A stretch of 6,920 nucleotides of DNA, taken from assembly GCA_025929455.1 (NCBI GenBank), contig JAICMB010000174.1:1-6920 (forward strand), in the 5' to 3' direction. This document shows positions 1 through 5,722 of the stretch, in pieces. The translations under genes and the position numbers were made by a program. Within the stretch, counting starts at the first letter, position 1. Each line of letters begins with the position of its first letter. This DNA is from Bryobacteraceae bacterium (GTDB lineage Bacteria; Acidobacteriota; Terriglobia; Bryobacterales; Bryobacteraceae). The notes beneath the pieces were generated by a model that was not told the DNA's origin, made no database searches, and worked only from the letters and a program-made list of their open reading frames with translations.

Positions 1-1167
1 GCGCTGCTGGCCCTTCCGGGCGTCGAGATAACCGCCATCTCGGATGCGTACCAGGGCCGTATTGAGCGGACGCTGGAACGGACCGGGAAGCGTCCCAAGG
101 TCCGGCGTGACTACCGCGAAATAATCGCCGATCCGTCGATCGACGCCGTCGTTATCGCCACACCTGACCACTGGCATCGAACCATGGTCGTCGAGGCGGT
201 AAATTCCGGAAAGGATGTTTACTGCGAAAAACCGCTCACCTATCGCACGTCCGATGGCGCCGCCATCATCGATGCCGTCCGCACGCATAAGCGCATCGTG
301 CAGGTCGGTAGCCAGGACATGAGTTCCGCCCTCGCCGTCAAGGCGAAAGAGTATATCCGTTCCGGCAAACTCGGCCAGATCACGTTTATACGCGCCGCGT
401 ACAACCGCAATACCGCCTCCGGAGCTTGGATCTACCCGATCCCCCCGGACGCCAGTCCCGAGACGGTGAACTGGGATGCGTTCCTTGGCTCCGCGCCTAA
501 GCGGCCGTTCGACTTGCACCGCTTCTTCCGCTGGCGATGTTTCCGCGATTACTCCGGCGGTATAGCGACGGACCTGTTCGTACATTTGTGTACGACCATT
601 CACTACGTAATGGATGCCAAAGCGCCCGCACGTGTTGTCGCCGCCGGCGAACTGTATCGCTGGAAAGATCGCGACGTCCCCGACACGCTGAACGCCATTC
701 TTGAATACCCTGAGGGCTTCACCGTCACGCTCAGTTCCACGTTCAACAATCAAAGCGGGACCGAGCAGGGCCTGCAAATCCTCGGGACGGAGGGCAGTCT
801 TATTCTGGGCGGCGGTCTTACGTTCCGCGCCGAGAACGTCATCGAGGACAACCGCTGGATCGTGGAAAGCTGGCCCTCGCGCCTCGAACAAGCTTACTAC
901 CGCAACTCCGGTGTGCGCGCGGCAGAACTCCCGTCCACATGGCCCGACAAGACCATCGCCTCGGCCGAGCAGTATAAGGAGCAGGGCCGGGATACTACCG
1001 AGGTGCATATGTCACATTGGCTCCATTCGATTCGCAGTCGCGAACCGTATTGGGAGGACGCCACGGCGGGCCATCGTGCGGCGGCTTGCGCACATATGAT
1101 CAATCAATCGGCACGCGAGCATAGAACTTTAGAGTGGGATTTCGCGCGCGACGATATAAAAGTTTAA
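1..1167 (+). CDS. Gfo/Idh/MocA-family oxidoreductase, 5'-truncated by the window edge
   Basis: The reading frame is open from base 1 to the TAA at 1165-1167 (388 codons), so the annotated start is outside the window; the ATG at 184 is internal. The product belongs to the NAD(P)-dependent Gfo/Idh/MocA sugar or polyol dehydrogenase family. The beginning lacks the dinucleotide-binding GxGxxG, which should lie just upstream of the ALLALPGVEI segment visible at base 1. Still visible are the rest of the Rossmann fold (AVVIATPDHWH, bases 148-180), the family EKP motif with its lysine (CEKPLT, bases 223-240), and a GG-x3-D-x3-H element (Asp at 571-573, His at 583-585) at the position of the family's catalytic Asp/His. 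An alpha/beta substrate-binding domain follows to the C terminus. The substrate cannot be deduced, and any Tat or other export signal would be upstream and unseen. It appears functionally unrelated to the pilus genes downstream. Confidence 0.93.
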   Translation, partial: ALLALPGVEITAISDAYQGRIERTLERTGKRPKVRRDYREIIADPSIDAVVIATPDHWHRTMVVEAVNSGKDVYCEKPLTYRTSDGAAIIDAVRTHKRIVQVGSQDMSSALAVKAKEYIRSGKLGQITFIRAAYNRNTASGAWIYPIPPDASPETVNWDAFLGSAPKRPFDLHRFFRWRCFRDYSGGIATDLFVHLCTTIHYVMDAKAPARVVAAGELYRWKDRDVPDTLNAILEYPEGFTVTLSSTFNNQSGTEQGLQILGTEGSLILGGGLTFRAENVIEDNRWIVESWPSRLEQAYYRNSGVRAAELPSTWPDKTIASAEQYKEQGRDTTEVHMSHWLHSIRSREPYWEDATAGHRAAACAHMINQSAREHRTLEWDFARDDIKV

Positions 1168-1222
1168 GCTCGCGCCACGCACCTGGCTAAAGTTGCGGGC
1201 ATAGTGAGCCGATCCATATGCC
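1168..1222. other. Short intergenic gap without clear signals
   Basis: These 55 bases separate the oxidoreductase from the membrane protein. I see no hairpin followed by a T run that would act as an intrinsic terminator, and no convincing -35/-10 pair. The octamer GCTCGCGC occurs at 1168-1175 and again at 1231-1238, where it forms part of a 12-base palindrome (1231-1242) inside the next gene. In this GC-rich DNA that may be chance. Co-transcription of the two genes is possible but unproven. Confidence 0.4.
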
Positions 1223-2830
1223 ATGGATGCGCTCGCGCGAGCCGCGCCGGCAGTCACCGCCGCTGGCGGGCGCGACCGGCCGCTGCGCTGGTTTGCCGCG
1301 CTAAGCCCGTCACTAGCCGACGTTTTCTTTGTCGCGGTCATTGTTTGGTTGTTTGCCGCGCGAGCCGGCGGGTGGTCCGGTCTGCTCGCCGACGGCGACA
1401 CCGGCTGGCACCTGCGCACCGGCGAGTATGTGCTCGCGCATCACGCCGTACCCGCGCGGGATCTGTTTTCGTTTTCAAAACCCGGTGCGCCGTGGTTCGC
1501 GTGGGAGTGGGGCTCCGATGTCATCTTTGCCGCGCTGTGGCATGCGTGCGGCCTCAAGGGCGTGGTCCTGCTCGCGGCGGCATCCATAGGCGCTTACGCC
1601 TTAATCGTTTTACGATATGCGATCTGGTGCGGCGCGAACGCGTTCGCGGCGCTGCTCCTTACGCTTGTAGCCGTCAACGCGTCGAGCGTGCACTTCCTGG
1701 CGCGGCCGCATGTATTCACGCTCGTGCTGTTCCCGACCGCGCTATGGATCCTCGATGCCGGTCTGCGCACAGGCTCGCGCAGCGTTTTTGTCCTGGTGCC
1801 GCTGACAGCCATTTGGGCGAATCTGCACGGCGGATTTGCTCTGTTCTTGGTCGTGTTGGGCTGTGCCGCGGTCGGCACGGCATTCCAAAGTTCATGGCGC
1901 TGGGATGCGATCCGGAACCCACTCCTTCTGTTTGCAAGCTGCACCGCCGCTACGTTTTTAAATCCTTACGGATGGCGCCTGCACCAGCACATCGGTGCGT
2001 ACCTGTACGCGGATTGGCTCCGCGACCTGGTACAGGAGTTTCAGGCTCCCACGTTCCGCGGAGAAGGACAAATTCAGTTTGAGTTGCTGCTGTTTGCAGC
2101 GTTATTCGCGGTGGTTTTGCTGGTCCGGGACCATAGGCGCGACTGGACCGCAGCGCTCCGTCTCGTTGTTCTGGCACACTGCGCCTTGATCAGTTTGCGT
2201 CACGCACCCCTGTTTGCGGCCGCGGCCGCTCCTGTCGTTGCCGCGGAGGTGACGCGGCTCTGGCGCGCTTTGGCGCAGTCTAGTGGGGCTGGCTCAACAG
2301 CTGCAGTCCTGTGCCGTATCGGAGATGACGCGGGCGCTGCATTTTCACGAAACACCGCGTGGGCCGGCGTGGCCGTCGCACTCCTCGCAGTCGCGCCGTT
2401 CGACTGGCCGCGAGACTTTCCGCCGGCTCGCTTTCCGATCGCCGTCGTCGACCGGTATGCGGACATACTCGTCCGGACGCGACTGTTTACGACGGATCAG
2501 TGGGCTGACTACTTAATTTACCGGCTCTACCCGCGGCAGCGAGTTTTTTTGGATGGCCGTACGGATTTCTACGGTGAGCGGTTAAGTCGTGAATACGTGA
2601 AGTTGATGCGGCCGTCCTCGGATTGGAAGGAGGAACTCGCCCGCCATCACTTCGATGCCGTTTTACTACCGTCCGACTGGCCGCTCGTCGAGCTTCTGAA
2701 GACGGATTCCGGCTGGCGGCTCGTGTATGAGCGGAACCGCGCGCTCCTATTCGTCAAAACGGATTTCGACAGCGTAACGCGCTCCCCACGCGAAGAGAAT
2801 ACGAATATTTTTGCATTCAGCGCCTATTGA
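1223..2830 (+). CDS. Polytopic membrane protein, GT-C glycosyltransferase-like, function unknown
   Basis: This 535-residue protein has a short charged N terminus, then about nine to eleven hydrophobic segments (first near residues 31-47, last near 379-392), and a soluble C-terminal region of roughly 140 residues. Right after the first membrane segment is DGDTGWHLRTGEYVL (57-71), followed by WFAWEWGSD (91-99). Further motifs are WANLHGGF (198-205), NPYGW (247-251), SLRHAPLF (324-331), DGRTDFYG (444-451) and DAVLLPSDW (478-486). An acidic residue in the first extracytoplasmic loop of a multi-pass protein is the layout of GT-C enzymes, which transfer sugars from lipid-linked donors. Similar proteins of this shape are usually left as hypothetical, so the enzymatic role is inference. 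ATG 1223 is the first possible start, because an in-frame TGA lies at 1205-1207; its Shine-Dalgarno is poor (only AGTGAG near 1203-1208). It is 55 bases after the oxidoreductase and could be co-transcribed with it. Its C-terminal codons are AT-richer than the rest. Confidence 0.85.
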   Translation: MDALARAAPAVTAAGGRDRPLRWFAALSPSLADVFFVAVIVWLFAARAGGWSGLLADGDTGWHLRTGEYVLAHHAVPARDLFSFSKPGAPWFAWEWGSDVIFAALWHACGLKGVVLLAAASIGAYALIVLRYAIWCGANAFAALLLTLVAVNASSVHFLARPHVFTLVLFPTALWILDAGLRTGSRSVFVLVPLTAIWANLHGGFALFLVVLGCAAVGTAFQSSWRWDAIRNPLLLFASCTAATFLNPYGWRLHQHIGAYLYADWLRDLVQEFQAPTFRGEGQIQFELLLFAALFAVVLLVRDHRRDWTAALRLVVLAHCALISLRHAPLFAAAAAPVVAAEVTRLWRALAQSSGAGSTAAVLCRIGDDAGAAFSRNTAWAGVAVALLAVAPFDWPRDFPPARFPIAVVDRYADILVRTRLFTTDQWADYLIYRLYPRQRVFLDGRTDFYGERLSREYVKLMRPSSDWKEELARHHFDAVLLPSDWPLVELLKTDSGWRLVYERNRALLFVKTDFDSVTRSPREENTNIFAFSAY

Positions 2831-2858
2831 AAAACCTGAGTTTTGCCGAACTATTGGT

Positions 2859-2863
2859 AGGAG
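2859..2863 (+). promoter_or_regulatory. Ribosome binding site of the small ORF
   Basis: AGGAG precedes tandem ATG codons at 2868 and 2871. Spacing is 4 bases to the first and 7 bases to the second, so the second ATG is the better start. This is a cleaner Shine-Dalgarno than the one before the large membrane protein, and it supports translation of the region ahead of the prepilin peptidase gene. Confidence 0.5.
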
Positions 2864-2870
2864 CACGATG

Positions 2871-3008
2871 ATGGACCTCCCCAGCACGCGGCAACAGCAC
2901 CGGCCATGGATGGTGCCGGCACAATTAGCGAATCCAGACTGTCACATACAGCACCAAATCGAACTGCTGTCCGCGTGTGCCCTCGGGTCCGAGGAGTTCC
3001 GGTTATGA
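2871..3008 (+). CDS. Possible small protein of 45 residues, unrecognised
   Basis: A short frame begins at ATG 2871 (or 2868, one residue longer) and ends at TGA 3006-3008, which overlaps the ATG of the prepilin peptidase gene as ATGA. It has a well-placed AGGAG, and 32 of its 45 codons end in G or C, in line with real genes here. The competing upstream extension of the peptidase frame (2906-3004) has only 13 of 33. The peptide is polar, with Arg/Gln/His near the start (STRQQHRPW) and two cysteines (24 and 36). It has no signal peptide and no hydrophobic stretch long enough to be a membrane helix. The position is where a flp pilin gene often sits, but the peptide lacks the pilin glycine-plus-Glu-Tyr processing site and hydrophobic helix. 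I do not recognise it. It could be a genuine small protein, a translational-coupling leader for the peptidase, or chance. Confidence 0.4.
   Translation: MDLPSTRQQHRPWMVPAQLANPDCHIQHQIELLSACALGSEEFRL
2991..2996 (+). promoter_or_regulatory. Ribosome binding site fixing the prepilin peptidase start
   Basis: GAGGAG lies 8 bases before ATG 3005. It selects this start over the in-frame ATG at 2906, which would add 33 residues rich in Arg, Pro and Ser that are not typical of the family. It sits inside the last codons of the small ORF (the two Glu codons), fitting translational coupling. Confidence 0.75.
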
Positions 3009-3460
3009 ACGCGCAGCTCTGTGCGTGTGCTGTTATCGGGCTCGCTGCATCCATCGAGGACTTGGCGCTTCGCCGCATTTCAAACTGGATTTCGGCGACC
3101 GCATTCGCCGCGGGTGTAGCGATTCAGTCAGTTGCCAATGGTTGGACCGGTGCGCTTTCAGCAGTTGGCGGCTGTGCGGCCGGTTTCGCAGTATTTCTGC
3201 TCTTTTACATTCTGGGCGGCATGGGTGGCGGCGACGTGAAACTGATGGCCGGTTTCGGAGCCCTGCTCGGGGCCGCACGCCTTTTGCAGGCCGCGCTGTG
3301 GACCGCCGCAATCGGCGGCATTATGGCAGCGGCTTACCTGCTCGTTGCTTATTTGCGCGCTCGCATGCGCCACGATACTTCCTCTGCGGCTCCGCGCGCG
3401 ATCCCATACGCGCCGGCGATTGCCGTCGGAGCGCTACTAAGTTTGGTGCCTCAAGGGTGA
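3005..3460 (+). CDS. cpaA: Prepilin peptidase, TadV/CpaA type (A24 family)
   Basis: This 151-residue inner-membrane aspartyl protease would cleave the leader peptides of Flp-type prepilins and pseudopilins on the cytoplasmic side. The two catalytic aspartates of the A24 family are visible: Asp19 in IEDLALRRISNW, and Asp77 in GGMGGGDVKLMAG (71-83), the GxGD motif. The usual Ile-Pro-Asn after the first Asp reads Ile-Ser-Asn (residues 25-27). Hydrophobic segments lie near 5-18, 30-43, 50-71, 84-117 and 136-148, and the end carries IPYAPAIAVGALLSL (133-147), typical of CpaA proteins. It is the short form without the N-terminal methyltransferase domain of PilD/GspO, as expected for Tad systems. 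The start at 3005 is chosen from the GAGGAG 8 bases upstream and the ATGA overlap with the preceding small ORF. It heads the core tad genes, 26 bases before cpaB. Confidence 0.9.
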   Translation: MNAQLCACAVIGLAASIEDLALRRISNWISATAFAAGVAIQSVANGWTGALSAVGGCAAGFAVFLLFYILGGMGGGDVKLMAGFGALLGAARLLQAALWTAAIGGIMAAAYLLVAYLRARMRHDTSSAAPRAIPYAPAIAVGALLSLVPQG

Positions 3461-3486
3461 GTCCCTGCACACGGAGACGCGGCTAG

Positions 3487-4353
3487 ATGGACCGTAGATT
3501 TCTGACCGTTTTAGTCGTAAGCCTTGTTTTTGCGCTTGTGGTTTCCGCCATGTTTTATCAATTCACGAGCCGCGGGCCGTCGCGGCCGAAGGCGGGACCT
3601 TCTGACGAAAGAGACGTTGTGATCGCAGCCCGGGCGCTCGGTGTCGGGGCGACCATCAAGGCCGCCGATATCAAAACCGTTAAGATTCCGGCAGCGGCAC
3701 TGCCCAAGAACGGATTCACTAATCCACGCGATGTACTGGACCGCCCCGTCGCGAGCCCTATTCTCGCAGATGAACCGATTCTCGAAGGCCGTCTCGCCGC
3801 CAAGGGCAGCGGTGTGGGCCTGGCGCCGGTCATACCCGTCGGTATGCGCGCGGTCGCCGTCAAGGTGAACGAGGTCGCCGGTGTCTCGGGGTTCGTGCTG
3901 CCTGGGATGCGTGTGGACGTGCTCGTCACTGGACATCCTCCGGACAACAGCGGTGTATACACAACCACTTGCTTGCAGGACATTCTGGTCCTGTCGGCCG
4001 GCACCGTCATACAACCGGATGCTAAAGGGCAGGCAATCCCCGCACCCACCGTCACACTGCTAGTTTCTCCCGAGCAGGCCGAAACCCTCACGCTCGCGAG
4101 CAGCGAGGGCCGTATTCAGCTAGTTCTCCGCAACGGCGGTGACAACGCCATTGCAAAAACGTCTGGACACGACCTGCGCGACCTATACGGAGTCCGAACA
4201 GTGCGCACCGACGCTCCACCTAAAAAGCCCAGGCGCATCGAAGCAGTTGCTGTCCACGCAGGTGCACCAGCGCCGGAACAGGTGATCGTAATACGTGGAA
4301 CGAAGAAGAGTGTCGAAACCATAAGTCTGCATGCGCCGGAGGAGTCGCGATGA
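3487..4353 (+). CDS. cpaB: Flp pilus assembly protein CpaB/RcpC
   Basis: A 288-residue periplasmic, membrane-anchored component of the Tad pilus machine, thought to work with the secretin. An N-terminal hydrophobic anchor covers about residues 5-24. A SAF-type domain follows at about 43-105 (VVIAARALGVGATIKAADIKT, then a DRPVASPILADEPILEGRL-type stretch). The RcpC/CpaB C-terminal domain starts at the classical PVGMRAVAVKVNEVAGVSGFV region (117-137), continues through VLPGMRVDVLVTG (138-149) and ends at LVSPEQAETLTLA-S-EGRIQLVLRN (192-216). The C-terminal 60 residues are less conserved and basic around 246-250. Length is typical for the family. The start has GGAG at 3473-3476, 10 bases upstream. 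The stop overlaps the cpaC start (ATGA), implying coupled synthesis of CpaB and the secretin. Confidence 0.93.
   Translation: MDRRFLTVLVVSLVFALVVSAMFYQFTSRGPSRPKAGPSDERDVVIAARALGVGATIKAADIKTVKIPAAALPKNGFTNPRDVLDRPVASPILADEPILEGRLAAKGSGVGLAPVIPVGMRAVAVKVNEVAGVSGFVLPGMRVDVLVTGHPPDNSGVYTTTCLQDILVLSAGTVIQPDAKGQAIPAPTVTLLVSPEQAETLTLASSEGRIQLVLRNGGDNAIAKTSGHDLRDLYGVRTVRTDAPPKKPRRIEAVAVHAGAPAPEQVIVIRGTKKSVETISLHAPEESR
4338..4344 (+). promoter_or_regulatory. Ribosome binding site of the secretin gene
   Basis: GGAGGAG within the last codons of cpaB lies 5 bases before ATG 4350. It is the strongest Shine-Dalgarno in the window and precedes the gene whose product is needed as a multi-subunit ring. It fixes the start so that the signal peptide begins directly at residue 1. 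Confidence 0.8.
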
Positions 4354-5720
4354 CCTTCTTCTCCCGGAGCTTTGCGACCGCGGTTGCCTGCCTTTGGCTC
4401 GTGAGCCCGCTCGTACGTGCGGAGCACACCGAATCTATACAGCTCACAGTCGGCAAAAGTATCGTCCTCGATGTCCCGTCACCGGTTGCCCGCATATCGA
4501 CAAGCAATGCCGACGTCGTCGACCCATCCCCCGTCACCTCACGACAGATATTGGTGCAGGGCAAGTCGTTCGGAACCGCAACGCTGGTCATCTGGAGTAA
4601 GGATGGCAGCCGGTCTTTTTACACCGTTACGGTCGAACAAAACCTCGATCCGTTGCGGCGTCTGCTGCACGATACGTTCCCCGGTCAGGACATCTCGGTC
4701 GAATCCTCGCGCGATTCCGTTTCGCTGTACGGCCATGTCGCGAGCAAAGAAATCGCCGACCACGCCGCGGCACTCGCCGCAGGGTTCGGTAAGACAATTG
4801 TCAATAACTTGCAGGTCGCCGCGCCCGCGGAAAAGCAAATCTTGCTGCGAGTGAAGTTCGCGGAGTTGGACCGCATGGCGTCCGACCAGTTCGCGGTTAA
4901 CCTGACTTCGACCGGCTCGGGGAACACGGTCGGAGGCGCCACAACGGGCCAGTTCGCATCGGCGAACCCAACGCAACTGCGCTCAGCAATAGGCGCGCCA
5001 ACGAGCGGTACTACGAGCCAATTCACGATATCGGACGCTCTCAACATTTTTGCGTTCCGGCCGGATCTGAACCTCGCCGCATTCATAAAGGCCCTGCAAA
5101 GCCAGAGCCTGCTGCAAATCCTTGCCGAGCCGAACCTTGTCACAACCAACGGGAAAGAAGCCAGCTTCGTGGTAGGCGGAGAATTCCCCGTGCCTGTCAT
5201 GCAGGGCGGCACCAATGGGGGATCAATCACGATTCTGTTCCGCGAATTCGGCGTGCGCCTGAACTTCACGCCGGTCTTGACCAGCAATAACACGATCCGT
5301 CTGCACGTCCGGCCGGAAGTTTCCACGCTCGATTTCACCAACGCCGTATCGTTCAACGGTTTCACGATTCCCGCGTTATCTACGCGCCGAATGGAAACGG
5401 ACGTCGAGCTCGGAATCGGACAAACCTTTATTATTGCCGGGCTCTTGGACAACCGTGTAACCGAATCGCTGTCCCGCGTTCCCGGCTTGGCGAGCCTTCC
5501 CATTCTCGGTGCCCTGTTCAAAAGTCGCGACCAGAAGAAAAGCCGCACCGAACTCGTCGTGATGGTGACACCCGATATTACGCGGCCGGTGAGTGTTGCC
5601 GCTGCATCGGCGGCCCTGCCCACGTTTCCTCACAGCTTTCTTGTCCCGGTGACGCCCGACGCCGAGCCGCGTAAGGATGCGCCCGCACCAAACAAGAACA
5701 GGAAAGGTAAACGGAAATAG
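4350..5720 (+). CDS. cpaC: Tad pilus outer-membrane secretin CpaC/RcpA
   Basis: A 456-residue secretin that would form the outer-membrane channel for the Flp pilus. A signal peptide spans residues 1-24, with a likely cleavage after VRA. The pilus-formation N-terminal domain covers about 27-97 (IQLTVGKSIVLDVP, QILVQGKSFGTATLVIW). A BON-like domain covers about 98-157 (VSLYGHVASKEIADHA). The secretin core spans about 163-410, with LQILAEPNLVTTNGKEASF (255-273), GGEFPVPV (276-283), FREFGVRLNFTPVL (297-310) and the C-terminal signature VPGLASLPILGALFKS (377-392), followed by ELVVMVTPDI (401-410). A Gly/Ser/Thr-rich, low-complexity insert lies at about 186-226. The last residues form a Pro- and then Lys/Arg-rich tail (NKNRKGKRK) beyond the secretin fold. 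No lipobox is seen. It overlaps cpaB by 4 bases and is followed 2 bases later by cpaE. Confidence 0.95.
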   Translation: MTFFSRSFATAVACLWLVSPLVRAEHTESIQLTVGKSIVLDVPSPVARISTSNADVVDPSPVTSRQILVQGKSFGTATLVIWSKDGSRSFYTVTVEQNLDPLRRLLHDTFPGQDISVESSRDSVSLYGHVASKEIADHAAALAAGFGKTIVNNLQVAAPAEKQILLRVKFAELDRMASDQFAVNLTSTGSGNTVGGATTGQFASANPTQLRSAIGAPTSGTTSQFTISDALNIFAFRPDLNLAAFIKALQSQSLLQILAEPNLVTTNGKEASFVVGGEFPVPVMQGGTNGGSITILFREFGVRLNFTPVLTSNNTIRLHVRPEVSTLDFTNAVSFNGFTIPALSTRRMETDVELGIGQTFIIAGLLDNRVTESLSRVPGLASLPILGALFKSRDQKKSRTELVVMVTPDITRPVSVAAASAALPTFPHSFLVPVTPDAEPRKDAPAPNKNRKGKRK

Positions 5721-5722
5721 CG

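Noticed and set aside
1231..1242. Perfect palindrome GCTCGCGCGAGC near the start of the membrane protein gene
   Set aside because: It lies within the coding sequence in a GC-rich stretch with no matching operator copy elsewhere in the window except the half-site at 1168; probably chance.
1204..2082. A 292-codon + strand frame overlapping the membrane protein gene
   Set aside because: The translation is dominated by Arg, Cys, Ala and His, the usual out-of-frame product of GC-rich DNA. The overlapping 1223-2830 frame has coherent membrane segments and motifs.
2544..2550. Run of seven T inside the membrane protein gene as a slippage or phase-variation site
   Set aside because: The codons are GTT TTT TTG, which is not the X-XXY-YYZ phase of a programmed frameshift heptamer. 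The frame continues normally for another 90 codons with recognisable motifs, and a single T7 is short for phase variation.
2827..2855. Possible promoter: TTGAAA at 2827-2832 and ACTATT at 2850-2855 with 17-base spacing
   Set aside because: The -35 is good but the -10 matches consensus at only three of six bases, and the implied start site would fall on the small ORF's ribosome binding site. Too weak to annotate, although a pilus promoter in this AT-richer stretch (about 2795-2858) is plausible.
2913..2922. Palindrome GTGCCGGCAC between the membrane protein and peptidase genes as an operator or terminator
   Set aside because: Ten bases with no loop and no following T run; not a terminator, and no second copy to suggest a regulator site.
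2906..3004. N-terminal extension of the prepilin peptidase from ATG 2906
   Set aside because: The 33 extra residues are polar and unlike the family, only 13 of 33 codons end in G/C, and a GAGGAG lies 8 bases before ATG 3005.
4685..5623. A 312-codon open frame on the - strand opposite cpaC
   Set aside because: The cpaC reading is unambiguous by motif. The antisense frame shows no domain, no plausible ribosome binding site and a composition (Arg/Ser/Thr/Val-rich) expected from the complement of GC-rich codons.
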